Positions 47,077 to 57,149 of a stretch of DNA of 64,000 nucleotides are shown here, in pieces; positions within the stretch are counted from its first letter, which is position 1, and the number at the start of each line of letters is the position of its first letter. Source of the DNA: Liolophura sinensis (Eukaryota > Mollusca > Polyplacophora > Chitonida > Chitonidae); assembly GCF_032854445.1 (NCBI RefSeq), contig NC_088306.1, forward strand, positions 13,575,386-13,639,385. Reading direction: 5' to 3'. The translations under genes were made by a program, and so were the position numbers. A model generated the notes under the pieces. It was not told the DNA's origin, made no database searches, and was given only the letters and a program-made list of their open reading frames with translations.

Positions 47077-47241
47077 ATGGCTGCCAAAGATAACATGGAT
47101 TTATATTCCATCAAATATATAAGGACTCGTTTTCGTCATGGGCCATCAACAAAACCCAATGATGTCATCCACTCTGACGAGGATCCAACTGAGGATGACC
47201 CACCGCCGCCAGTGTATCCAGACCGAAAATTTGTTATGTAA
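47077..47241 (+). CDS. Small-protein family member E, acidic tail
   Basis: 54 codons: MAAKDNMDLYSIKYIRTRFR, HGPSTKPNDV, then an acidic proline-rich tail (SDEDPTEDDPPPP) and VYPDRKFVM. The start lies in an excellent context (ACAACCATGGC). There is no hydrophobic core, so the product should be intracellular. GPST and PDRKFV link it to members G, F and B. The charge pattern (basic N-terminal half, acidic C-terminal half) is shared with G. No known family recognised; too short to exclude chance without transcripts. Confidence 0.5.
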   Translation: MAAKDNMDLYSIKYIRTRFRHGPSTKPNDVIHSDEDPTEDDPPPPVYPDRKFVM

Positions 47242-47406
47242 TTATGATATCGCCAAATGATTACACACATCTGATTCATTTTTATTGCCCATCAAATACT
47301 GAAGCAAGAGAAAATCTCATGAATGTTAGCAATATATTTATTGTTAAACCATAAAAAATGTTATGGACAATAACTGGGTGTATAAAGAGATGAAGGGAAA
47401 AGCCTT

Positions 47407-47625
47407 ATGCTGGTGATTTGGATTGATAAGGAGAGGCCAAGGAAGGCAACTTACAGAGAATCAGGCAAAACCAAATTTTCTCAGACCCGTAGGCCTATAA
47501 AATCTCAAAAGGAGGCAAATGTGGAACAGGTCTTGAGATTCATGTACTCTAGAGATCTAGATAGGCCGTCAACAAATCCTAATGGCACCATTTATTTTGA
47601 CAGCGATCATCCGTCACCATTTTGA
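47407..47625 (+). CDS. Small-protein family member F
   Basis: 72 codons. Begins MLVIWIDKERPRKATYRESG, then KTKFSQTRRPIKSQKEANVE, QVLRFMYSRDLDRPSTNPNG and ends TIYFDSDHPSPF. GKTKF sits where others have GKMK, and RPSTNPNG corresponds to GPSTKPND of E. It starts only 165 bp after E ends, with TATAAAG at about 47380, so it may be a separate short gene or a coding exon of a longer transcript with E. An acceptor at 48433 (TTGTTTTACAG) leads in phase 1 to PQKNRCENCMNSRTRGSQQ, a possible cysteine-containing end, but F lacks a GT donor at the expected spot (GGC). Confidence 0.35.
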   Translation: MLVIWIDKERPRKATYRESGKTKFSQTRRPIKSQKEANVEQVLRFMYSRDLDRPSTNPNGTIYFDSDHPSPF

Positions 47626-47799
47626 CGATCCAGACCTAACACCTAGTACGTGATGATGTTGCAAAATATTTAAACTGTTCTAATCTGTTCAGGACGCTGT
47701 TACCCTCTTCGTCTGAGGAGACAAAGGAACGCAAATATTAAAGGCAACGCTAGAATTTGTTGTTTTCAGTCAACGAATGTGGTTATCCTGAATTTTAAA

Positions 47800-48060
47800 A
47801 ATATTTATATTTTTGATATATGTATATTTACAGATATTATCATAATTCAGATTAAACGCAAATGTTTGGATATAAAAATAAATTCTGAAATATATAAATG
47901 AATTTATTCAACATGCATCAGACCCTTATAGTATATTAGGTATTATTGAACAAAATTATATATCAAGATGTACAGCCGCAAGTATCCAACAAACTAAACT
48001 ATTTTCAAGAAGCCTTTTCTCCTGAAAAAAAAAACGGACAAAAATCATTTACAATTAATC
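47800..48060 (+). repeat. Block shared with 38540-38830
   Basis: See the partner block: the common phrases are ATTATCATAATTCAGATTAA and TATATATCAAGATGTACAG. It lies about 180 bp downstream of member F; no family member was found at the matching place near 38.3 kb. Confidence 0.6.
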
Positions 48061-48734
48061 TTGAGGCTCTTTCAGCTTATATTTGCATCATTTGTATGTT
48101 TCTTCTCCCTTAAACTTTTAATTGATTGTTGGATGGAATCCATCGAAAGTCCTAATCTCGTAAGTGTATTTCTCAAAACCGAAAGCATGGACATCACCGG
48201 TCCGAAAAGCAATAACAGTTAATGGGTTAAGAATCAAATCTGTTCACGGCCAGTTAAAAATCATAGTATTTTTGTGGTCGCCCTGTGGCCAAACTGTTCG
48301 ATCCTTAAATTCTCATGGTACAAAGTTTCTCATTTTTCTGACGACCATCACTAGTCACCTGCCTCATGAATTCTTATGTCGTATACGACCAAAAGTCGAA
48401 ATTGTTGGATTAACTGTAATATTTGTTTTACAGGACCACAAAAAAATCGCTGTGAAAATTGTATGAATTCGCGTACAAGGGGTTCACAACAGGTATTATT
48501 GTTTAAACAGTCTTAATTCATCCTATACTATCCTAGAGAATTTGTACTGATGCCAATGTTTATGAATGTGAACATAATACAGACGAAAGCAAATATATTT
48601 AGGCCTTTTACATGAGGTGCATTCAGTCTATTTCGGTTTTAGTCTTAAACGTTGGCGTGGCTTCATTTTTTCGGTTATTGGAGTATAAATGCAAAAATTG
48701 ACTACTCGAGTGCTTATGCTTTCAGTTAATTACT

Positions 48735-48910
48735 TTGCTTTAATTAATTGATTATTTAATTTATTTGATTAGTGTTTTACATCGTACACAAGAATATTTC
48801 ACCTATACCATGACGGTCATCATTATGGTAGAAGCAACCGGAGCCCAGGGGAAACCCACGACCATCCGCAGGTTGCTGAGGTTATGAGCTGGACTTCAAT
48901 TTACAGCGAA
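48735..48910 (-). mobile_element. SINE-A, head-truncated
   Basis: Reversed tail TTTATTTGATTAGTGTTTTA, CATCGTACACAAGAATATTT, body ATTATGGTAGAAGCAACCGG, AGCCCAGGGGAAACCCACGA, CCATCCGCAGGTTGC. Part of the body between the CCTTCCCACG and GAGCTGGACTT blocks is deleted. Confidence 0.85.
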
Positions 48911-49165
48911 CTTGGTGGTCCTGTGATTAAAGGAAGTTGAGTTGCTTACGCAGATGTCAATTCAAATGCGAGATGTCAACTTACCCCTTAGCACCAAAAT
49001 CCAAAGCTAATGCCCCTAAAATGTGTTCAGTGTGGGCTTGTTGAAGCGTAGTTTGGTGGCCTTGTGATTAAAACAAATGGAGATATTAACCCAAATGTCA
49101 ATCCAGATGCACATTGGCAAAACTAGTGCCACGAAAGTGTGCCCAATGTATCTGTGTGTAAATGT
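48908..49165. repeat. Two-copy tandem duplication, about 141 bp
   Basis: CTTGGTGGTCCTGTGATTAA, AGGAAGTTGAG at 48911 and GTTTGGTGGCCTTGTGATTA, AAACAAATGGAG at 49051. AATGCCCCTAAAATGTGTTC and AGTGCCACGAAAGTGTGCCC follow at matching offsets. Confidence 0.7.
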
Positions 49166-49550
49166 ACCAAGTTTAGTGATTGCTATACGACGGTTTATTT
49201 GGATTTCGTTATAACTGCAGCTGATACTATTAAACTCATTCCTTGGATCATTCTGTCTTTCTGATTTGCATGCTATATATATTCCATTTCCGAGAGAAAA
49301 TTTAAGTCAACAGGTCAGCTTAGGTGCTCATGAGTTTCAGCAAACACTTGGGAAAAAAAAACATAAAAAAACGAGTCAGTCGACAAGAAAATTGTCTACA
49401 CAAATTTGTTTATAGAATTTTTTCTCTTTACATACTAGTTATTTTGTTATTTAAGTCTTTAACACACCATACCATCAAAGGTGGTTGTATTGTCTTGTTT
49501 TTTTATATAAACCATATATTTCTATGTTAAATGTTTGATCCTTGGCAACC

Positions 49551-49712
49551 ATGGGAAATAGAGAATCTAAGGTATCTAGTTCATGTCCGAGAAAGGATTT
49601 ATTTAATGTCATTTGTAGCTACCAATTGGACTATAGCTTGAAAAAGTACACAAGTATACGGAATCATTGTAACATTGTTAACTTGAAAGCCCGCAGTTGC
49701 CTTGTTGGCTGA
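49551..49712 (+). CDS. Small ORF with strong start context (MGNRESK)
   Basis: 53 codons starting MGNRESKVSSSCPRKDLFNV and ending NIVNLKARSCLVG, with four cysteines. The start context GGCAACCATGGG resembles that of member E (ACAACCATGGC). MGNRESK could be an N-myristoylation start. It lies between members F and G on the same strand, but shared motifs are too weak to assign it to the family. TATATATA lies about 280 bp upstream. Confidence 0.3.
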   Translation: MGNRESKVSSSCPRKDLFNVICSYQLDYSLKKYTSIRNHCNIVNLKARSCLVG

Positions 49713-50143
49713 GCAGGCTGTTGAGTAATGAAGAAATAGCTCTACGCAATAGCTGTACACCTCGCGTTTTCCATTGTGACATATAACTGGTGTAAAAATC
49801 TCTCAGTATAACCAGTTTTTTTATTTCTATACAAATTTAAGCCACAGTTGATATTTACGTATATATTCCAGAAACCTGTCATTAGACATGTTCTATCAAA
49901 AGGGTTTTTGTGGAGAGTGGCTTAGACCCGCCTTCGCTGTAGGCGAATCATGGCTGTATGCTTTAACAACTGGTGCAAAATCATGCCATGTCCGCGCATG
50001 ATCAGTGGGTGATTTATTGGGACGTGTTCCAAAAAATATATTAGTACTTAATAGTCGATCGACTTTAGATTGAGGCGTACAGTCAAGAAGAAAGAGACGA
50101 AAATTCAAGGCTTTAGTAAACTGTCTTAATAACAAATGCAAGT

Positions 50144-50314
50144 ATGGCTGGCAAAGGCAAAATGCAGAAGAATTTACCAAAAACCAAAGTCATGGAAAAC
50201 CGACGTCAATATCGTGACGGGCCATCCACACGACGTGATATTCCAAACGCTATCAACCTGGACGACGATCAGCTTCCAGATGACGATCCAGATAGGAGAT
50301 GTAGTACGTGGTGA
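50144..50314 (+). CDS. Small-protein family member G, acidic tail
   Basis: 56 codons: MAGKGKMQKNLPKTKVMENR, RQYRDGPSTRRDIPNAINLD, DDQLPDDDPDRRCSTW. The KGKM start matches members B and C (SKGKMKRSFP); GPSTRR matches C (GPTTRRN) and E (GPSTKPN); the acidic DDDQLPDDDP tail matches E in character. No signal peptide. The N-terminal half is very basic (about 11 Lys/Arg in 31). A nucleic-acid-binding or chromatin role would fit the charge pattern, but that is speculation. AATATATTA lies about 110 bp upstream. Confidence 0.5.
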   Translation: MAGKGKMQKNLPKTKVMENRRQYRDGPSTRRDIPNAINLDDDQLPDDDPDRRCSTW

Positions 50315-50319
50315 TTCGT

Positions 50320-52915
50320 AAATTCGTGACATCTATCAACGTTAATTGAAAGTTTAAAGATTGTCCATATAAACCATGGAGATGTTTTTGTACCTAAATG
50401 AAATTGGCGGATGTACCCTGAATGCTGAAATGTACGAGTGTTTAAAATCTGTGAAATGAACATCTAATGTGGAAAAAGACACCCGAGTATATGAGTGAAA
50501 AAAAAACCTATATAAAAACATATATGTTTATTTAACATAATCTCGCGCCCAGTCACAATGTTTCTAAACAGAGTAACGAAATAAATCAGTCCCGGTGCAG
50601 GAAAATCTTCTCGAGTGTTATCAGGTTACTTGATAGTCGTTACTATAAGCACCTGTATATATTATTTACTTATTTACTTTGTTCACAGGAACAGATAATC
50701 ACGATGTTTAAAATCACCACAGTTCACATGCCTGTATTATATACAAATTGTATGTTAATGAGATAGAGCAAGCTCCATGGAGCTTTATTCCCGCCAATAT
50801 GTTTCTGTATGTTTATATGAATCTCATGTTTTGTATATTATATTAGTGAATAAACAAACAAACAAACAAACAAGGTCAACATTAATGGAAGTATTATGCA
50901 CGTATGACCAAGAAAATATTTCAAGTATCGAACATTAAGCCGGGTGGGAATTTATGTTCTACTCTTTGAATAGTTCAAATTCCCCATATTTTGGCTCCGT
51001 AACTGGACATTGAATTTAAGTTTCTATTCGTATGTTTTGTTGTTTTGTTTTCTTCTAATATTTTCTATCCCATTAAATGAAGTGATATCTCAACCTCAGC
51101 ATGGCTTTTAGATTTTTTCCGTGGAACAAGAAAGGGTTATATTTGCTTCAAATATTTTCCAAAATTTGAATTTTTTTTCAAATGTCCGAAAATATTTCAT
51201 ATGGCAGTATGCGATGTTACCGATAATGTTATACGTTTTATGTGCACCTGTTTTCCTGTTTGTTCTGGTTTACAGGATGTTCGTGCTGAGGAAAAGAATG
51301 TAGAAAGACTCGCAGTTTAAGGAAAATGCGTGGGTAAAAGTTTTCTTTATGTTATTTTTATGTTTGCCAACACGTCAATAGAGTGACTTTTGTATATATT
51401 TATACTTCATTATTTATTCCTAAAAATGTTTTTCCATCCATGTATGCCGAGCGCGTAATTATGTCCACTTTTTATCTAAATTTCATAATGTTTCTATACA
51501 ATGATGTTGTTTTACCACACCATTCACACTGCCATTTATAGCCTAAAATATTTAACTCCTGTTGAGCATTTGCCTGACCTCCGTTTTCTTTTCCTTATAT
51601 TTGCAGAATGGAATATCAGCTCAACAATTTTCTCGAGAATTTTGGAGTCGACATTTTACAAGTCTTGAATGAAGCCTGGAAACTTTGTGTCTTGGTTTTA
51701 TCAGTGTTTAACACTTGCAGATCTACTTCTGATTAACAGGGTAAAGCATACTTTCTCTTGATTGTTAACTTGCTTAGATTTTCGTTACATGATTTTTAAA
51801 ATACATACATATCTTTATTTTAGACATATCACGTGTAACCGAAGTTGTAGAGAGAGCTAATTCTAAATTTGAGATTTCGAATTAATGTGCTGTACTTAAG
51901 CTACTCATGTAGTACTTTTATATATCTTAAACATATTTAAACCACGGGTTTATACACTTTAGTAAGGGATGTTAGGTGCATGCGTCCTTAGATACTTTCC
52001 ATTTGAGCATAGTTTTCAACAAGTATGCAAATTAGGCTTCTGTGGCCATTTTAGCAGATCACGTGACACATTTTACCCTTTCATTCTATTTTCTATCTTA
52101 GTTTATCACACAGTGGTGAAGCATTGTGTGCTAAATCCACGTAAAAACCTACGAAAAATGCCGAAAGTGTCTTTGAAAAAAAGCAGAGGGAAGTTTAATA
52201 TGCCATTTGATATGACAAGTTCAATAGTGCAGGTCTTGTTTCCGCAAAATGCATCTCGATACCTACCATTTTGAAGAAAACTAATTTCGTACTGTAAAAT
52301 AAAAACTATAAACGCTAGAATGATTGGACTTCGTCTTGTCTTCAAAAATTCTGTAACATTTTAATTATCTGCAAGGAAAAAGTTTCTAAATCTTATAAAA
52401 TCGTTTGACTGCAGTTCAATTATTGAATTGAATACGATTACAGTTTTTTTCCTGCTTTCTCTTCAGTCACAAAACATACATTATCTTTCTCACCAAAACA
52501 TTAGCAACTGTAATCCAATTACAGACAGTTTTATGTTATTATTTCTCGGAATACAGTTCTGTCTGTATGTCTGTATATGTATTTTCTGTGGGTGGTATTT
52601 TGTTGAATCTAATTAAATCGTGTGAGTTTATTATCTCAATAGCAATATATGTGTTTTGTTTTAATATTTGAAATTCAAGTCGTCAAAATGAACAAAATAA
52701 TTATCAAGTAATTCCAGTTTCTCAATTCTTCATCGCGAAGGTCGCTGCTTACCTTAAATAGTTTTCGTACAAATTCAAAAGATCATAAGCTGCTACCCAA
52801 GTGTATTTCAATGTTGCACCCTACGACCGAACGCCATCATCAACAACAACGCCGCAGTGGGGTGATATAGGTCCTTGTTGCAAGTAAATCCGTGCAGACA
52901 AATCATACCAGTCTG
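50320..52915. other. Intergenic with weak exon-like blocks
   Basis: Three blocks deserve mention but are not called. 51606: acceptor TATTTGCAG then MEYQLNNFLENFGVDILQVL, 42 codons to a stop at 51735. 51121-51303: a frame ending in a hydrophobic run (LPIMLYVLCAPVFLFVLVYR) and RKRM. 52158-52274: MPKVSLKKSRGKFNMPFDMT, 38 codons. A short AAAC repeat lies at 50850-50870. Confidence 0.35.
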
Positions 52916-52918
52916 GTT

Positions 52919-53268
52919 GAGTGAGTGAGTGAGTGCTTGGGGTTTGACGTCGTCCTTAAATTTTTTTCAGTCATATGACGACGAAGGAATCCTTAGAGTG
53001 CATGTAATGTGTCTCCTTGTTGCAGGACGGATTTTCACCGCTCTTTTATCTAGTGCTGCTTCAGTGAGACGCCTTACCAAAGGCAAGTAAGCAGCCCCGC
53101 CAGAGGCATTATACTGATATGGGTCAACCAGTCGTTGCACTATCCCCTTCATGCTGAACACCAAGCGAGGAAGTTACAACTTCCTCTCTTAAGGTCTTAC
53201 GATTGACCCTGGATCCACCGCCTCCCGAAGCGAACGCTCTACGCTCTGTGCTATCGGGGCCGGTCTAG
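52919..53268 (-). mobile_element. SINE-B, near-complete copy
   Basis: Matches the copy at 9835-10195 nearly throughout: (GAGT)n tail side, GCTTGGGGTTTGACGTCGTC, AGTCATATGACGACGAAGGA, CTCCTTGTTGCAGGACGGAT, GGTCAACCAGTCGTTGCACT, ACCAAGCGAGGAAGTTACAA, and a reversed tRNA-like head ending GGGGCCGGTC. The AGGTGTGACTCGACCAAGG segment is deleted here. No clear target-site duplication. Confidence 0.9.
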
Positions 53269-53269
53269 C

Positions 53270-54317
53270 CCGGTACTTTTTGACCAAATATTGTTCTATT
53301 GATAAACAAAATATTTAGTCAAAACACTACCAAACCAGCATTTCTAAGCCCCATTGACCTTTTATGTTTATTTGAAGTGTTTCAAAAATAAATGTGCTTG
53401 CGCTGTAACAAATATGTCAGGACCTTAAAGTATGTGCACATGCAAGTCTATGAATTTTAAGGCTTTACAATTATCCATGTTTTTTTCAAGCATGTAGTTT
53501 TTAGACACCACTAGCTAATTTGGGACTAACTATTAGTATTTCGATTAACACAGCCATGTTGTATTTTTAAAACCAACCCAAAACCATTGCTGCCTTGAAG
53601 CTAAACATTGACAGATGAATTGACAGCAGCCCTTTATTTTTCACCATTTTGGTACAACGTAGGCCTGTCGTTTTGGTGTAAACTGCGTTTAAAAATTTGT
53701 CATATTTAGAGTCGCATCACTGTGTCTAAATTCACAGTCTACCTGTAATCCTAAAGTGCTACTAGAGCTGTGTTTCACGGAAATATTATAAACAAAACTT
53801 GTATTTTAGGTATCTGGCGCTATGTTTATGTATAAGAAGTAAATAAAATATAACGTACTAATTGTAAATATTAATTTTAAATTTCAATTTATATTTTTGG
53901 GAAACTTTTTTGTACTAATTAAACGGTTGTATTTTATGTGTGAATCCAGTTTAACAGCAAACTGTACAAAACAGAAACAATAGCAGATTTCCATTTTGCG
54001 CGAATGGTGGACAGTGGTAAGTCATTTTCTCCATTGGTTACACAAGGGAAATAACCCTTTGACAAATTTTACGTTCACATTTACGTGTATCTAGTAGTAA
54101 CTACGTGTGAAGCTTTGTCGAATTCGGAAATTTGTTAAGTTTTAAAATATCCCCCGCATTTTATATATTTTGCTAAAGCTATAAACATTTTAAGTATATC
54201 AACCTAATCAATCAAAACAAATCATTGAGACACATTTGGACATACCGGAACTTCCGAGTTGAGGCATGAAATGGACATAAAATAAGCATGACAGTAGGCA
54301 TCACATAATAATGTTAC

Positions 54318-54320
<3 letters not shown>
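53270..54320. other. Intergenic, no gene recognised
   Basis: AT-rich, short frames only, no repeat identified. Confidence 0.5.

Positions 54321-54390
<70 letters not shown>
54321..54390. repeat. (TA)n microsatellite
   Basis: About 35 TA units, followed at 54440-54490 by an AAC-rich stretch (AACAACAACAAC). Confidence 0.95.
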
Positions 54391-54393
<3 letters not shown>

Positions 54394-54629
54394 TATATTA
54401 TATATACTGCATAAAATATAAAAATGTTGAAAAAAAAACCCAACTAAAAACAACAACAACAACTAACAAACAACAACAAAAAAACAAAACAAAATCAACT
54501 GCGTAGACTTCAGAAGGGTTAGAGTAAAAAGCAGTGGAAAATATGTACCTTTCCCGGCTTAAGTTTTGGCGTCACAGAAAGTTTAAGCATTTGTAACCAA
54601 CTTGTGGGGGGCATCCGGTTGACCTACTT

Positions 54630-55032
54630 TTAACAATACTGATCATACGGTTGGTTGGTGATGTCGACTGACAGAGTGGAAAGATCTTTTGCAAAGTTTA
54701 CCGGTTTGGCTGTAGCTTTAAGTAAGGATTCTTGACAGGTGAAACCCATACAGATGACCCTCACTCCGTCGTAGGCCCAAATATAGCCTACATACATGTG
54801 TATAAATGATAAAATCTTTGATAACATAGTCAAATCAATCAATCTGTCAAGTAAATAATGATAAAAAGCACACAAGGAGAAGCAATGAAATCGTTTTCTG
54901 ACCTTCTAGGTCCTTCTTGACCTGTATGTTGACGTATTCGTTGTCAGGGTTAGGCTGATTTTGCCGCGGTCCATTTGCTGCTATGGCAACAGCTTCGGTT
55001 GTTTTCGACTTGTAATCTTCTCCGGGATTCAT
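54630..55032 (-). CDS. Candidate two-exon gene H, unrecognised
   Basis: Exon 1, 55032-54903, starts MNPGEDYKSKTTEAVAIAAN and contains NGPRQNQPNPDNEYVNIQVK. A donor AGAAG|GTCAGA (phase 1) can join across a 115-bp intron to 54787 (acceptor ACATGTATGTAG), continuing GYIWAYDGVRVICMGFTCQE, SLLKATAKPVNFAKDLSTLS and ending ITNQPYDQYC at a stop at 54630: 95 residues in total. Unspliced, exon 1 instead ends GQKTISLLLLVCFLSLFT, a hydrophobic tail that could anchor the product in a membrane. GPRQNQPNPD resembles the PNPD motif of the 32-50 kb family, but the strand is opposite and the rest differs, so membership is doubtful. Confidence 0.35.
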
Positions 55033-55089
55033 TTTGCACTATTTCTTTTAGACCGGGGTGTATTTTGAAAATATCACTGCAAAGCAAAA

Positions 55090-57140
55090 ATAAAAACACT
55101 GACATAGTATAAACGATTTGAATGGAACAGGCTAAGGATGTTTTTATCGCTAGATGAAACAGTTTTGTGATTGGTTTTATTTTTGTCCACGGGCTCTGTA
55201 CTTTTCGTATATTATTATGTTACAAATGTGTTTTTACTGCAGATTTGCTACAGTGATGGCGAACAATTTGGATTACATTGTGGAAGGATATCATTGGTGT
55301 ATATGTCAGTTTTAATATTCTGTCTTAAAAGGACATGAAGCAAAGTTTACTTTAAAATTATTGCACTGTATATGTACCTGTTAATCTATCCCTTTGATAT
55401 ATCCACTGGGGATTTACGCGGTCCTTTCCCGGTCAAAGGAAAATTTGACAAATTCAACGGTGATCCGGGTTATGTGTCACTGTTGAAGTCGCACTGAACA
55501 CTTTTTGTGACGTTAACAGTGGTGTGTGGAGGAGAAATCAGGGGAGGCAACTCGATTGATATCATAAGAAAAACCCTTATTAAATTGAGTACTACTGAAA
55601 TCAAAGTCAAGAGTAAGAGAATCACGTCACAACTAAATCAAGCAAACAATCAATCAACGTTCATGCATGTCAGTAAAATAAAATAACGCGGGGTGTATAC
55701 CTTTAACTTCATTTACTTTTCCAATCATTGAAAAAAGTAAATGCCGTTTCAAGGGACAATTGACCTACATATATATGTTGATGGGCAAAGATAGGGTAAA
55801 ATCGCATGTGTTACTAAAAGTGAAACAGGTAAAAAAGGTGAGGAATAATAATAAGTATAAACCTCAGTAAAACATACTATATCCACACTACATTTTTACT
55901 GATGGCAAATGGTCACACAAAACAGGTCAGCCATTTGTCAGTTTACCTCAACCAAGAGTGAGTCTGCTTGGGGTTTAACGTCGTACTTAATTTGTCAGTC
56001 ATATGGTTACGCAATGTTAGACAGACGCCCTGAGCAAAAAAATCAGCTGCCTAAAATACATGATAATACACGAAAGTTAAAACCGCTTTGTTACTTCATA
56101 TTTTTGACCAATAGCGAGCTTTAAAAGTCGTAAACGACTTTCGACGCCTTTGTCAAACTTCATGTACCTGAGGCCATTCTACAAGAATAAAAAATATAGA
56201 TCAGTCGGTTCATAAGTTGTTGAGATTAAGACGTTGAAATAAAATTTTTAAATTTCACGAAATCTGAAAATTGGCAAACCGCATGACCAATTTTTCTTCG
56301 TATTTACACGGCACTGCTCCTCGACATACCATGAAACAAACCTATGTGTAACTTTCAATAACATCGGGAGGAATTTACCACCACTTCTGGCTGTACCAAA
56401 ATTCGCATAAGTTTCATGCAGCCTTACACAAACTTGCATGTTAAATTGTGACAAGATTTTTGGCGATTACGTGAAAATTTCATATTATGGGACTAGTTCT
56501 TTGAAATTTCTAATTCTGAGATCAAGGAGGTCTGAGAAATGTTTTCGATCTTATGGTTGGCCTGTTTGTGTGCTATTTTCATTGGCCAGCCTAAGCCTAA
56601 TTTACATACGGAGATACTCGATACTAAAAAATTTTAGTTGTCACCCAGCAATTATCCATTGTGCTAAACTTGAAGAAAATCGATTTGGTGGTTATAGAGA
56701 AGAAACGGTTTTCATATACATCCAGTACCTCGGGCCATAGCCAAGTACTGTGTAAAACTTCAGCAGATTTGAACTGGCGGTTTTTGCTGTAGCTGGTTTA
56801 TAAAATCCTGATTTTCAACATAACATCGCCGAGACAACCCCCCTAATAATCCGAATAGATACAGTACACAGATATTATACTGGAGTTGACACTTCCGTAT
56901 ATCCCATCTCAAGCATGCACAATATGTTTTATTCTATAAATATCATGTGACCATGTATTGGCGGTTTATTTACTTATTTACTTGATTGGTGTTTTACGCC
57001 ATACTCAAGCGTGTGCATTGACGAGTTAAGTGATATAAAAATATGTCATCTAATAAATGTGAAGAAATAAACTGTTGATGAAAACAAATATTCTGAAAAA
57101 AGTAAGACCGTTAAAAATATAAGGTAATGGCATAAACTGT
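55090..57140. other. Intergenic with small SINE remnants
   Basis: SINE-B tail remnant at 55958-56015 (GAGTCTGCTTGGGGTTTAAC, GTCGTACTTAATTTGTCAGT) and SINE-A tail remnant at 56965-57010 (TTGATTGGTGTTTTACGCCA, both minus). An exon-like start at 55242 (TTTTTACTGCAG then ATTTGCTACAGTGATGGCGA) resembles the one at 44212 but gives only a short frame. No gene called. Confidence 0.45.
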
Positions 57141-57149
57141 GTCTGAAAC

